Of a DNA stretch of 64,000 nucleotides, positions 19,017 through 29,474 are shown one piece after another. The stretch lies in the NCBI RefSeq assembly GCF_000231385.2, contig NC_018515.1, positions 452,501 through 516,500 on the forward strand. Direction: 5' to 3'. The notes beneath the pieces are model-generated. The model was not told where the DNA came from. It made no database searches and worked only from the letters and a program-made list of their open reading frames with translations. The position numbers and the translations under genes are program-made. The number at the start of each line of letters is the position of its first letter. The stretch's first letter is position 1. This stretch comes from Desulfosporosinus meridiei DSM 13257 (lineage in GTDB: Bacteria; Bacillota; Desulfitobacteriia; Desulfitobacteriales; Desulfitobacteriaceae).

Positions 19017-20933
19017 ATGACGGAAACTATCCAAGAGAGAACTGAAGGGCGATTGAGTTACCATGACTCAGTAGAAGAGATGATGCCGCGTATCCGTGAG
19101 GATGGAATGTCTAATGTCTTTGACCGCTGGGTACAGCAGGAGAAAATCCGTTGTAAATTTTGTTTGCAAGGATTAACCTGTCAACAATGTTCTCAAGGTC
19201 CCTGTCGCATTAGTGAAAAAGGAGGGCAGGATAAAGGGGTCTGTGGCATTGGCCCAGATGCTATGGCTATGAGAAAACTGCTTCTCCAAAACATAATGGG
19301 AGCAGGAACTTATAGCCATCATGCTTATGAAGCATTTAGAACTTTACGGGCAACGGGAGAAGGAAAAACCCCTTTTAAAGTTACAGATGTTAATAAGCTT
19401 AAATGGATGTGTGAAAAACTTGGACTCAATACGAATCAGGATACTAACCAGATGGCCATACAATTAGCAGATCTGCTTAATACCCAAATGAGTATTGGAG
19501 CGGATGAACCTAATCTGATGGTTGAAGCCTTTGCTCCTAAAAAACGCAAACAGGTATGGAAAGATCTACATATCTATCCTGCTGGGGTTAACCATGAAGA
19601 ACAAAATTCGGTTGCCAGCTGCTTGACTAATGTTGATGGGGATCATGTTTCTTTGGCCCTTAAAGCAATGCGCTTAGGCTTGGCCACCATTTATAATGCT
19701 CAGATCGGTTTGGAAATGACCCAAGATATCTTGTTCGGTACCCCTAAACCTCATGAGGTCAATGTTGATTTAGGAATTATGGATCCGGACTATGTCAACA
19801 TTGTCTTTAATGGGCATCAGCCTTGGCCAGGTGTTGCCACCATTCAAAAGGCTAAAATGCCGGAAATTCAAGCAAGAGCGAAAGCAGCCGGCGCTAAAGG
19901 ACTTAGAGTGGTGGGATCTATTGAAACAGGACAAGAACTGGTGCAAAGATTTGGCATGGACGAGGTATTTGTCGGCATGATGGGGAATTGGCTGACCATT
20001 GAGCCTCTCTTGGCAACAGGAACAGTGGATGTCTTAGCTATGGATGAAAACTGTTCTCCGCCAGCTATAGACATGTATGCCGAGCAATATCAAATTTCCT
20101 TGGTCAGCGTCAGTACAATTATCGGTGTCCCTGGGCTCCAACATAAGATCCCCTATCATCCGGAACAAGTGGATACAATGGTTGATCAACTTATTGAGAT
20201 TGCTATTGAGAACTTCAAAAAGCGAAAAGGGAAGGTTACACCAAAGGTTCCGCAAATAACCCAAAAAGCAATGGCCGGATTTTCCACTGAAGCTGTTTTG
20301 GAGGCCCTAGGCAATAAGCTCGATCCGCTTGTGGATGTGATTGCAGCCGGGAAAATAAAAGGTGTTGTAGCCTTGGTCAGTTGTTCGACAATAAGAAATG
20401 GCCCTCAGGATTGGAACACAATCAACTTGGCTAAAGAACTGATTAAGAGAGATATCCTGGTGGTTGCCGGAGGGTGTGGAAATCACGCTTTAGAGGTCGC
20501 GGGGCTGTGCAACATGGATGCTGTTAAACAGGCCGGTGCCGGGCTAAGCGAAATTTGCGGTGCCTTAAAAATCCCTCCCGTGCTAAGCTTCGGAACATGT
20601 ACGGATACAGGGAGAATTTCCATGCTCGTTACGGCATTAGCAGACCATCTGGATGTTGACGTACCTCAACTGCCCATTGCGGTCACTGCCCCGGAATGGA
20701 TGGAGCAGAAAGCGACCATTGATGGAATTTTTGCAGTAGCCTATGGAGCCTATACTCATCTATCCCCAACACCCTTTGTCACCGGTGCTCCTCAACTTGT
20801 CCAATTACTGACCCAAGATGTGGAGGGATTGACCGGAGGAAAGGTTGCTCTCGGAGATGACCCTGTAGAAGTGGCCAATAATATTGAAGCGCATATAGTG
20901 TCTAAGCGGAAAGGTTTGGGGTTAAGCTCCTAA
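19017..20933 (+). CDS. CooS-family protein (CODH scaffold) lacking one C-cluster cysteine, CooS-V-like
   Basis: A 638-residue homologue of the anaerobic Ni-Fe carbon monoxide dehydrogenase catalytic subunit. Cysteines for the D- and B-clusters are present (C46, C49, C55, C58, C63, C76). Of the canonical C-cluster ligands, His267 (NGHQPW), Cys346 (DENCSPP), Cys456, Cys487 (AGGCG) and Cys528 (FGTCTD) remain. The usual CCTGNE motif reads SIETGQE, placing Glu303 where the cluster cysteine should be. The described CooS-V of Carboxydothermus hydrogenoformans also lacks a cysteine of this binding motif, carries a hybrid Fe-S-O cluster and does not oxidise CO. No cooF, cooC or acs gene is adjacent. 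It is monocistronic with a terminator. Enzyme activity here is inferred to differ from CODH. Confidence 0.85.
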   Translation: MTETIQERTEGRLSYHDSVEEMMPRIREDGMSNVFDRWVQQEKIRCKFCLQGLTCQQCSQGPCRISEKGGQDKGVCGIGPDAMAMRKLLLQNIMGAGTYSHHAYEAFRTLRATGEGKTPFKVTDVNKLKWMCEKLGLNTNQDTNQMAIQLADLLNTQMSIGADEPNLMVEAFAPKKRKQVWKDLHIYPAGVNHEEQNSVASCLTNVDGDHVSLALKAMRLGLATIYNAQIGLEMTQDILFGTPKPHEVNVDLGIMDPDYVNIVFNGHQPWPGVATIQKAKMPEIQARAKAAGAKGLRVVGSIETGQELVQRFGMDEVFVGMMGNWLTIEPLLATGTVDVLAMDENCSPPAIDMYAEQYQISLVSVSTIIGVPGLQHKIPYHPEQVDTMVDQLIEIAIENFKKRKGKVTPKVPQITQKAMAGFSTEAVLEALGNKLDPLVDVIAAGKIKGVVALVSCSTIRNGPQDWNTINLAKELIKRDILVVAGGCGNHALEVAGLCNMDAVKQAGAGLSEICGALKIPPVLSFGTCTDTGRISMLVTALADHLDVDVPQLPIAVTAPEWMEQKATIDGIFAVAYGAYTHLSPTPFVTGAPQLVQLLTQDVEGLTGGKVALGDDPVEVANNIEAHIVSKRKGLGLSS

Positions 20934-20952
20934 CCCAGCGGCCAGGTAAAAT

Positions 20953-20992
20953 AAACTCCTCGACTTCGTGTTAAAACGATGGCGAGGAGTTT
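20953..20992 (+). terminator. Terminator after cooS-like gene
   Basis: Arms AAACTCCTCG and CGAGGAGTTT (20983-20992) followed by TTAGC. The stem is strong and the T-tract short. Confidence 0.75.
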
Positions 20993-21035
20993 TAGCTTAG
21001 ATGTGACAAAGGGATAAGCATTAATTCTAGGTTGT

Positions 21036-21959
21036 TTAACGTGCCCCTAAATCGTAGGGGGTCTCTTGATAGACGTAGTAATTCAGCCAGTTTTGAAAAA
21101 GCAAGTTAGTATGGGAACGCCAGTTATGAATAGGGGTTTTGGTGGGGTCATCCTTGGGAAAATATGCTTTAGGCAAAGCTATAGATAACCCCTTGGCGAT
21201 GTCCCGGTCGTACTCCTCCTTTAAAGTTAAGGTATCGTACTCTGAGTGCCCTGTTACAAATACTTGCCGTCCATCTTTGGAGACAACAAGGTAAAGACCT
21301 GCTTCACTCGATTCTGATAGAATTTCTAATTCAGGGTGTGCTTCAAGGTCTGAGCGCCTAACTTCTGTATGACGAGAGTGGGGAACATAAAATTCATCAT
21401 CAAAACCACGGAGGAGCTGCATGCCGTTTAGGCCGCTTTTGTTGACATTATGCCTGAAGATCCCGAACATTTTCTCAGCCAGAGGGTACTTAGGAATTCC
21501 GTAGTGATGATATAGACCGGCCTGAGCTGCCCAGCAAATGTGAATCGTTGAAGTTACATGAGTAGTTGTCCAGTCGAGAATAGTTTGGAATTCTTCCCAG
21601 TAAGTTACCTCCTCAAAGTCTAAGTGCTCCACCGGTGCTCCGGTTATAATCATGCCGTCAAACTTTTGGGCCTTGATCTCACTAAAACTTTTATAGAATG
21701 AATCTAGATGCTCTTGGGCGGTATTTTTAGAGACATGGCTTTCGATATGCAAAAGTACAATGTCTACTTGTAAAGGCGAATTGCCCAGTAATCTTAATAG
21801 CTGTATTTCAGTAGCCTGTTTAAGAGGCATGAGGTTGAGGATTACAATTTTCAAAGGACGGATATCTTGGTGAAAGGCGCGTTCTTCTCCCATGACGAAG
21901 ATGTTTTCTTGGTGTAAAATATTAAGTGCCGGCAGATTCTCAGGTATTTTGATAGGCAT
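21036..21959 (-). CDS. metA: Homoserine O-acetyltransferase, MetA type
   Basis: A 307-residue MetA protein with catalytic cysteine C142 (HICWAAQAG) and the usual His/Glu region VTGHSEYD. Residue 111 is Glu (TGAPVEH). In MetA enzymes Glu111 directs use of acetyl-CoA, whereas Gly111 gives succinyl-CoA specificity, so the product should be O-acetylhomoserine despite the usual name homoserine O-succinyltransferase. GGAG precedes the ATG. It lies 170 bp after metY on the same strand and shares its SAM riboswitch unless a second promoter sits in that gap. Confidence 0.9.
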   Translation of the reverse strand: MPIKIPENLPALNILHQENIFVMGEERAFHQDIRPLKIVILNLMPLKQATEIQLLRLLGNSPLQVDIVLLHIESHVSKNTAQEHLDSFYKSFSEIKAQKFDGMIITGAPVEHLDFEEVTYWEEFQTILDWTTTHVTSTIHICWAAQAGLYHHYGIPKYPLAEKMFGIFRHNVNKSGLNGMQLLRGFDDEFYVPHSRHTEVRRSDLEAHPELEILSESSEAGLYLVVSKDGRQVFVTGHSEYDTLTLKEEYDRDIAKGLSIALPKAYFPKDDPTKTPIHNWRSHTNLLFQNWLNYYVYQETPYDLGAR

Positions 21960-22132
21960 AAGATAACTCCTTTCAGGCGCGAGGGTTGATGGGGAAGTTC
22001 AAAGCTTAATAACTATCCCATCAGCGGTTGGCGCAATTTATATTAGAAAAAGATCAAAACCTTCTAGTAAATAAAAGGATCGTTTCTAAGTTGCGTGCCC
22101 CAAGTTGCTGGGACTTTCCTAAGGGCAAAGTG

Positions 22133-23437
<1,305 letters not shown>

Positions 23438-23440
23438 TTA

Positions 23441-23476
23441 ATAAATAGAAACGACCACTTCAAGAGAAGCGGTCGT
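23441..23476 (-). terminator. Attenuator of the S-box leader
   Basis: ACGACCGCTTC pairs with GAAGTGGTCGT (23451-23476), followed on the minus strand by TTTCTATTT. It sits between the SAM aptamer and the metY ribosome site. Confidence 0.88.
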
Positions 23477-23493
23477 ATATTATTTACACGCTA

Positions 23494-23600
23494 CTCTCAT
23501 CTCTCAGAACCTAAGGTTCTGCTGGAATTAGCACCTTATAGCTTACGCTATCGGTTGCCGGGCATCATCGGGCCAGTCCCTCCGCCACTCTTGATAAGAG
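23494..23600 (-). ncRNA. SAM-I (S-box) riboswitch
   Basis: Reading the minus strand, the leader opens with CTCTTATCAAGAGTGGCGGA and contains GGCCCGATGATGCCCGGCAACC, GGTGCTAATTCCAGCA and the closing GAGATGAGAG, which are the conserved S-box elements in order. It is followed by a terminator before metY. Confidence 0.95.
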
Positions 23601-23782
23601 AATTCAATATTTAATTGTCTTACTTGGAATATAGCTTACTATAAAACAAAAAATAATTCGTGTCAACAGAGGGCTGTCTGCCAATTTGTGACAAAAAATT
23701 ATTGAGAAAGGCAAGCTAGGCACAGACTGAACTGTAGACACGGAAATTCAGCCAAGAGGATCGCTTCCGAGTCTAGAAGGGC

Positions 23783-24166
23783 TTAGAATAAACGAGCTAG
23801 GTTTACTCCTAAAGCAACTCCGGAAAAACCAACGACAATGCTGAGTATGACATACAATCCGGCTGTGATTAAACTTCCCCCTTCAAGTAAGGAAATTACT
23901 TCAAAACCAAATGTGGAGAAAGTGGTAAAGGCCCCCAAAAAACCAACACCAATTCCCAAACGCCAGAAAGGACTTACATTAAGTCGTTCAACAAATAATA
24001 TATGCAAGAAACCCAGGAGAAAGGCTCCCGAGATATTTATAAGAAAGGTGTGCAGGGGAAAGCTGCTATTCCATTTGTTGGAGATCCATACTCCAAGACT
24101 ATAGCGGGAGAGGGCACCGAGAGCCCCTCCCACAGCAATGACTAAGGCAGTTTGCATTGTTTTCAA
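23783..24166 (-). CDS. crcB: Fluoride ion channel CrcB/FluC
   Basis: A 127-residue protein with four membrane helices and the CrcB motifs GGALGALSRY, NISGAFLLGF and GFLGAFTTFSTF. It forms a dimeric fluoride-export channel. Only one copy is present, so it probably works as a dual-topology homodimer. I looked for a fluoride riboswitch in the upstream 260 bp and did not find one. Confidence 0.92.
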   Translation of the reverse strand: MKTMQTALVIAVGGALGALSRYSLGVWISNKWNSSFPLHTFLINISGAFLLGFLHILFVERLNVSPFWRLGIGVGFLGAFTTFSTFGFEVISLLEGGSLITAGLYVILSIVVGFSGVALGVNLARLF

Positions 24167-24431
24167 CCTCTAATTCTGAAAATTTAGGATCAACGAATAA
24201 AAATTTAGATCAGTAAAGGGAATCAACTAGAATCTTATATATAATAATATATTGGTTGAGTGTTAACCACAAGGAGTTAAAGCCTGAATAGTTTCAAACG
24301 TCAAGGTTAGATGGTCTGTGTAAGTTGGCTGACGTTGTGAAATTTTGAGAAAAGAAGTATTATTATACAAAAACTACAAAATAAAAGTTTTGGCATAAAT
24401 TAAACAGTTTTAAAAATAAGAGGGTGTAATC

Positions 24432-25358
24432 GTGATTATTGATCCATTGAGAATTTTCGTTACTATAGTTGAGAACAAACATTCTTCTCTTGCAGCTGAA
24501 GAACTTTATTTAACTCACCCGGATGTGAATTCTCAGATTCAAAGTTTAGAAGAGGAATTAGGCTCAAAGCTTATAGATAATACATCGAAGCATTTAACCC
24601 TTACGCAGTCCGGTGAAATTTACTATGGATATGCAAAGCAAATATTGCTTTTGCAGGATAAGGCCAAACAGGAAATCAAGCAGTTATCGAATGTGGTTAC
24701 AGGGGATTTAAGGGTTGGAGCGAGTTATACCATTGGAGAATATATTCTACCCTCTGTAGTGGCAGAATTTGCAGCCAGATATCCAAAAGTAGAGATTGAT
24801 ACCGCTATTGCTAATACGCAAGAGATAATTCATGCAGTACAAGAAAACTATTTAGACATTGCTCTTGTCGAAGGAGAAGTCGATAATTCAGATATTATGA
24901 TTCGTCCAATCATGGAGGATGAAATTATTTTAGTAGTACCTAATCAACATCCTTTGGCAAGGCTCCCTATAGTTACTTCGGAGCATCTCCAAGACCAAGT
25001 ATGGATTCTTAGAGAAAGTGGTTCAGGAACTCGTGCGTTCAGTGATAAGCTTATAAAAGAATGGGGAATAGAGGTTAGGAAAACCTATGTTTTTGGAAGT
25101 GGTCAAGCAGTTAAACAGGCTGTAACAGCAGGTTTAGGAATCGCCTTAGTCTCCCGTTGTATTGTAAAAAAAGAGTTGAATGCCAAGGAATTGAAGTCAA
25201 TCAGAATTAAAGGAAAGCGATTAACCCGTTCTTTTTATTTAATCGGGTCTAAAGACCAAGAAACGGCCTCAGAGGCTATAAAGGCTTTTATGGAACACCT
25301 ATTTGCCCTAGAGGCTACTTCGTGGAAGAAAATCGGAAAGAAAGGTCTGGATATTTAA
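24432..25358 (+). CDS. LysR-family transcriptional regulator
   Basis: A 308-residue LysR protein: N-terminal winged helix (FVTIVENKHSSLAAEELYLT, QSLEEELGSKLI) and a periplasmic-binding-like effector domain starting at about residue 90 (GDLRVGASYTIGEYILP). It starts with GTG after GAGGGTG. It is transcribed with, and 60 bp upstream of, a radical SAM gene, which is its likely target. It is also divergent to crcB. The effector is unknown. Confidence 0.87.
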   Translation: MIIDPLRIFVTIVENKHSSLAAEELYLTHPDVNSQIQSLEEELGSKLIDNTSKHLTLTQSGEIYYGYAKQILLLQDKAKQEIKQLSNVVTGDLRVGASYTIGEYILPSVVAEFAARYPKVEIDTAIANTQEIIHAVQENYLDIALVEGEVDNSDIMIRPIMEDEIILVVPNQHPLARLPIVTSEHLQDQVWILRESGSGTRAFSDKLIKEWGIEVRKTYVFGSGQAVKQAVTAGLGIALVSRCIVKKELNAKELKSIRIKGKRLTRSFYLIGSKDQETASEAIKAFMEHLFALEATSWKKIGKKGLDI

Positions 25359-25427
25359 ACCCACAGGGTATTTTTGCTGAGGATATAAGAATAAGTCTGA
25401 GAGTGGTAGAGAGGAAGGGTGACAAAT

Positions 25428-26504
25428 ATGAAAGATGTTGTTGAATTAGTTTTTCATCCAACACCATCTATCGAACGTCTTTACTTAGAATTGACCAACC
25501 GATGTAATTTGTCATGTGAAATGTGTTATCGTCAAAAGTGGCAGGAACCTTTGGGAGACATGTCTAAAGAAATGCTGAATTCAATTGCGCAAGAGGCAAC
25601 TCAATTCCCGGATCTTAAAGAAGTAATCCTTGGCGGAATTGGAGAACCCACAATTGCCTATAATTTTCGTCAAGCAATAGAACTTTTCTCTTCCCGGTAT
25701 GAAGTGACTGTAACCACAAATGGAACTACCTTGGACACAGAATTGATTGACTTTCTCGTTTCTCATAAAGTAGCAAGGATTGTTTTGTCGATTGACACAA
25801 CTGATGTAGATACATTTGATACAATTCGTCATCAAAATATTCAAGGGATTTTAGAGAGCACACGTTATATTGCTGAGCAAAGACCTCAGGGAGGGCCGGA
25901 GATAGTATGGGAATTTGTTGTCATGAAGAATACTCTCCCTTTTTTAGTGGAAACAGTTCGACAAGCGGGACAATTGGGAGTAACCAGGATTTTTGTTTCT
26001 CATGTTATTCCTATGAGAGAAGAAATGATCTCAGAGACTCTTTATGGTCCTACAAAGTCCACGGAAGTAGATAAGTTTTTTCAAGCAGCTTTAATAGCAG
26101 GTTTGACCAGAGGGGTAGAGGTGGTCCTGCCGAAAAGTGAGATAACTACGGAACGGTACTGCAAATTCATAGAAACTCAAAGTGCCGTCGTGCGTTGGGA
26201 TGGTCATGTATCCTCCTGTTATCGTTTTTTGCACTCCTACCCGGAATATGTTTTTGGGAGATATAAGCAGATTGAAGCTCATAGTTTTGGATCTCTCCAA
26301 GAGAAATCCTTGCTTGAAATCTGGACTTCTCTTGAATTCATGAGATATCGCTATAATGTTCATCATAGTGAATATGCTTCATGTCCGGATTGTAAGTGGG
26401 TTGAAGGGTGTGATATGGTTCTCCGGTCAGATATGGATTGTCTAGGCCATGCCCCGTCTTGTGGGGATTGTCTTTGGGGACGAGGGATAAGTGTTTGTCC
26501 TTAA
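25428..26504 (+). CDS. Radical SAM/SPASM-type maturase-like protein
   Basis: A 358-residue radical SAM protein with the cluster motif CNLSCEMC near the N-terminus, GGIGEPT as the SAM-binding GGE-like motif, and a Cys-rich C-terminus (CPDCKWVEGCD, then DCLGHAPSCGDCLW) expected to bind additional Fe-S clusters as in SPASM enzymes. The ATG at 25428 is preferred because GAGGAAGG lies 9 bases upstream. The sequence reminds me of maturases for tungsten-cofactor aldehyde oxidoreductases, but no such oxidoreductase is in the window, so that is only a suggestion. Confidence 0.75.
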   Translation: MKDVVELVFHPTPSIERLYLELTNRCNLSCEMCYRQKWQEPLGDMSKEMLNSIAQEATQFPDLKEVILGGIGEPTIAYNFRQAIELFSSRYEVTVTTNGTTLDTELIDFLVSHKVARIVLSIDTTDVDTFDTIRHQNIQGILESTRYIAEQRPQGGPEIVWEFVVMKNTLPFLVETVRQAGQLGVTRIFVSHVIPMREEMISETLYGPTKSTEVDKFFQAALIAGLTRGVEVVLPKSEITTERYCKFIETQSAVVRWDGHVSSCYRFLHSYPEYVFGRYKQIEAHSFGSLQEKSLLEIWTSLEFMRYRYNVHHSEYASCPDCKWVEGCDMVLRSDMDCLGHAPSCGDCLWGRGISVCP

Positions 26505-26506
26505 GT

Positions 26507-26944
26507 TCATCTGGAAAGTTGGTCTTTAGAACCCGGATCTTGCGGTTGAACGTCAATATCTTTTATGTCCACTGCCTCGTTACTCACCACGACTAATCCA
26601 GTGTTGCCGGTAAGTTGTGGATCATAAATCATCGTGTAGGATTTATCAACTTGACGGGCTAATTTTATATACTTATCAATCAATTGAGGGCTCAGAGTGC
26701 CATTTATAAGCATTTTTGAGCTCTTTTCGTGTTTCAATGCTTCCTCTATTTCAGTATAAACAAATGTGTCAGCAACTTGTTTTTTGGTTAAGCGTCGAAT
26801 AATGCGCTCGCGAAATTCACCCAGGTAGTTCAGCTTCTCGTCGCGTTTTAATTCTGGTGCCCCATGTATACCTAGAGATATTCTTTGTAAGGTCAGATCC
26901 TGATCGACTGAGGGCAGAGTATCATTATAAGTATCAGATTCCAT
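26507..26944 (-). CDS. YueI-family protein (DUF1694)
   Basis: A 145-residue cytoplasmic protein. The core GIHGAPELKRDEKLNYLGEF and LINGTLSPQLIDKYIKLA match the Firmicute YueI family of unknown function. The ATG at 26944 has GGAGGAG 5 bases upstream and is preferred over the longer frame. The tail (VDIKDIDVQPQD onwards) is likely disordered. It is transcribed after the HAD gene at 27035. Confidence 0.75.
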   Translation of the reverse strand: MESDTYNDTLPSVDQDLTLQRISLGIHGAPELKRDEKLNYLGEFRERIIRRLTKKQVADTFVYTEIEEALKHEKSSKMLINGTLSPQLIDKYIKLARQVDKSYTMIYDPQLTGNTGLVVVSNEAVDIKDIDVQPQDPGSKDQLSR

Positions 26945-27034
26945 GGAGACTCCTCCTTTGAGTGTGATACTGATATGATCTGCCTTTATCTTGAGGATAT
27001 ACATTAGGGGTTTATATGATACGACAGGTTGCAT

Positions 27035-27505
27035 TTATAGTCTAAAAGTTGCCTTAAGACGGTTAGTCTCCAGGAGTAAACCGAAGGCCTCTTCTATGGC
27101 ATTAACAACTAAATCAGCGGATAAAAGAGCCTGCACAGAGGCACCTTCGCCGCCAATGACAGCAATCCCTAATTGGGCTTGCTGAAGCATTAATTGATCA
27201 TTTGCTCCATTCCCGATGGCCACAACTTCACGAGGCCTAAAGCTTAGAACATAATCCCCCTTTTCTTTAATGTGTTCTGCGCTTTCTAATACTTTAACCT
27301 GTACGGGCAACCCTTCACATTGTTGGAGGACGGAACCAAAGGTGTCTGAGGTAATAATATGGATCTCTAGATAAGGTGATAAGCGCTTAAGATTTTCTTG
27401 AACAGAATCCAACATTCTACCATCTAAGGCTAAAGTGCCATTATAGTCTAAGACTAGAATTTCCAGATTAATATTTCCACGACCGGGTATATACGTTTGA
27501 ATCAT
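27035..27505 (-). CDS. HAD-family soluble P-type ATPase-like phosphatase
   Basis: A 156-residue HAD protein. Motif I reads DYNGT (nucleophile Asp20), with Asn in place of the second Asp, as in soluble proteins resembling the phosphorylation domain of P-type ATPases. Motif IV is GNGANDQLML. There is no membrane segment. Such proteins occur alone in anaerobic Firmicutes, and the substrate is unknown. It lies 90 bp upstream of the yueI-like gene on the same strand. Confidence 0.75.
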   Translation of the reverse strand: MIQTYIPGRGNINLEILVLDYNGTLALDGRMLDSVQENLKRLSPYLEIHIITSDTFGSVLQQCEGLPVQVKVLESAEHIKEKGDYVLSFRPREVVAIGNGANDQLMLQQAQLGIAVIGGEGASVQALLSADLVVNAIEEAFGLLLETNRLKATFRL

Positions 27506-27703
27506 AAGATCGTCTCCTATCTGAATATCATTAACTTATCCATGGGAAACATGGGTCTTTTGCTTTGATTGTACCACTAATATGATTGTGATAATTGTCT
27601 TACTTTGAAAAATAGTAATTGGATCTATCCGTGACAATGCCATATTAAAAAGGTAGAATAAAAGGAAGAGAGAATAAATACTGAGCGGAAAATGGAGGAG
27701 AGT

Positions 27704-28225
27704 ATGGAACTGATTTTTATTATTATAGGGATAAATGTAGTCTACGTATCCTTATACACTCTGCGGACGATTTTCGTAATTAAAGGGCAGAAAGGCTTAG
27801 CGTCCGCTCTATCCATAGTTGAGGTTTTCGTTTATATGACAGGGCTGGGAATAGTTCTGCAAAACCTTGATAATCACTGGAATCTAGCAGCCTATTGTAT
27901 CGGTTACGGTCTAGGAGTCTATACTGGAAGTCGGATTGAAGAGTATTTAGCCCTAGGTTATGTTACTGTTCAAGTAACAGTGGATTGCGTTGAAATAGAA
28001 ATACCTACAAAGCTCAGAGAATACGGCTATGGTGTAACTTCTTGGTTAGCTGATGGCAAGGATGGACAACGTCTCATGATGCAAGTCCTGGCAAAGAGGA
28101 GTAATGAACGTAAATTAATTGACATTCTTGATAAACTTTGTCCTAAAGCCTTTGTTGTCTCTTACGAACCTAAAAACTTTAAGGGTGGATTTTGGAAAAA
28201 AAGAATGCCTAAGTCTTTTGAATAG
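27704..28225 (+). CDS. UPF0316/DUF2179-type membrane protein
   Basis: A 173-residue protein with three N-terminal membrane segments (about residues 3-85, including YVSLYTLRTIFVIKG and YCIGYGLGVYTGSRIEEYLALG) and a C-terminal soluble DUF2179-like domain (YGYGVTSWLADGKDGQRLM). This is the UPF0316/YebE-type arrangement found across Firmicutes. The ATG at 27704 has GGAGG 5 bases upstream and is chosen over the ATG at 27692. The function is unknown. Confidence 0.8.
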   Translation: MELIFIIIGINVVYVSLYTLRTIFVIKGQKGLASALSIVEVFVYMTGLGIVLQNLDNHWNLAAYCIGYGLGVYTGSRIEEYLALGYVTVQVTVDCVEIEIPTKLREYGYGVTSWLADGKDGQRLMMQVLAKRSNERKLIDILDKLCPKAFVVSYEPKNFKGGFWKKRMPKSFE

Positions 28226-28336
28226 TAATTGATAATAGCCAGAATAGATAAAAGGCATCAAACTTAGGGTTCAGTTCTAAAAAAGTGAGAAAAGATTACG
28301 GTCATAGAAGTGGAGTTAACAAAGAATTAAGGGCAA

Positions 28337-28588
28337 CTAGGCTTTGTATAAATACCATTTACATGTATTTAGCTCATATTTGAGTTCGTAAACCCTTAAT
28401 TGTCCACTAACTTCACTTTGGCAGCGAAAAATAATCATGCGATTGCCGGCAAGCTTTTCCTCAGAGCGGGTAACGATTCGGTCAACTTTAACCACTGCCT
28501 TGGAGGCGTCAGATGAAGCAATCTTATATCGAATGGGATTAGGGATTCCTTCTAGGTTGAACCAAGCAATCATCTCAATGGGTTGCAT
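28337..28588 (-). CDS. Small hypothetical protein
   Basis: An 83-residue protein of unrecognised family with a beta-strand-rich pattern (MIAWFNLEGIPNPIRYKI, AVVKVDRIVTRSEEKLAGN, IIFRCQSEVSGQLRVYELKYE) that could be a small beta-barrel fold. The ATG at 28588 follows TTGAGG by 6 bases. The in-frame GTG at 28603 has no site. No neighbour suggests a function. Confidence 0.6.
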   Translation of the reverse strand: MQPIEMIAWFNLEGIPNPIRYKIASSDASKAVVKVDRIVTRSEEKLAGNRMIIFRCQSEVSGQLRVYELKYELNTCKWYLYKA

Positions 28589-28845
28589 TAAAATCCTCAA
28601 CACATATCACCTTGCCTAATTAGAAATTGATTTTCGCGAATCTGATTCATTGATAAATACTTTAACAGAACAAGCGTTCCGTGTAAAGGGTATGCGCGTT
28701 TCCTTGTAATTATTCATAGCCAAAATCAGAGGTTAAGCTTATGGTTTTAAAGAGCAATTATTATTTAGGATTCAAATGAATTAGATGGCATTATATAGTA
28801 TAATAGGAACTAGGAAGAAAAATTTAATTGTTAGGAGCTGAGTGA

Positions 28846-29274
28846 ATGTTTAAAAAGATATTAGTAGCTACGGATGCCTCGGAATATTCTCGTCGGGCTT
28901 TAATAACTGCTTTAGAAATTGCCCAAAAATATGATGCGGAAATTGAGCTTTTGTTCGTCAGTTATATCAGGGAGGCCTATTGGGGCAATAACGTTGCTTA
29001 CGGAATCCTGATTCCCCAAGAACAAATTGATGAAGCAGGAGAACAAGCCTTAGAAGCAACCCTTCAAGGAATCGATGTAGGAAATATTTCCGTGAAGAAG
29101 AAAATAGTACAGGGCTATCCGTCAACAATGATCTTAGAAGAAGCTAAGAAACTGGAGGCAGATTTGGTGGTTATGGGAAGCCATGGCTACGGTCCAATTA
29201 CAGGTTCTCTGTTAGGAAGTGTAAGTCAGCGCGTCCTTCCACGAGCAGAATGCCCGGTACTTATTGTTAAGTAA
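28846..29274 (+). CDS. Universal stress protein A
   Basis: A 142-residue UspA-family protein: N-terminal KILVATDASEYSRRA and the C-terminal ATP-binding signature GSHGYGPITGSLLGSVSQ. It probably forms a dimer in the cytoplasm and binds ATP. It is one of a tandem pair with the gene at 29475, and the 200-bp gap between them suggests separate promoters. Confidence 0.9.
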   Translation: MFKKILVATDASEYSRRALITALEIAQKYDAEIELLFVSYIREAYWGNNVAYGILIPQEQIDEAGEQALEATLQGIDVGNISVKKKIVQGYPSTMILEEAKKLEADLVVMGSHGYGPITGSLLGSVSQRVLPRAECPVLIVK

Positions 29275-29474
29275 AAGATTTTGAAATAGGTAAAATTAAT
29301 TGAAGCTATATGTAAGTAATATTGACTTCTTAGATACAAAGTGATAATCTGCAAGCAAGGAAAATATAGCCTGTTTTTACAAAACTTAAGATTATCCTAG
29401 GAACAGAAGCCCCGTAGTAGACAGATCATTAATGATGGTGGTGGTAAAGATCTGATATAGTAGGAGGGTGAAGT

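Noticed and set aside
19017-20933. Calling this gene a functional CO dehydrogenase
   Set aside because: One C-cluster cysteine is replaced by Glu and no CODH accessory genes are adjacent, so the plain CODH label is not supported.
24167-24431. Fluoride riboswitch before crcB
   Set aside because: I looked for the conserved GGCGATGGTGTTCGCC and CTGATG elements on the minus strand and did not find them.
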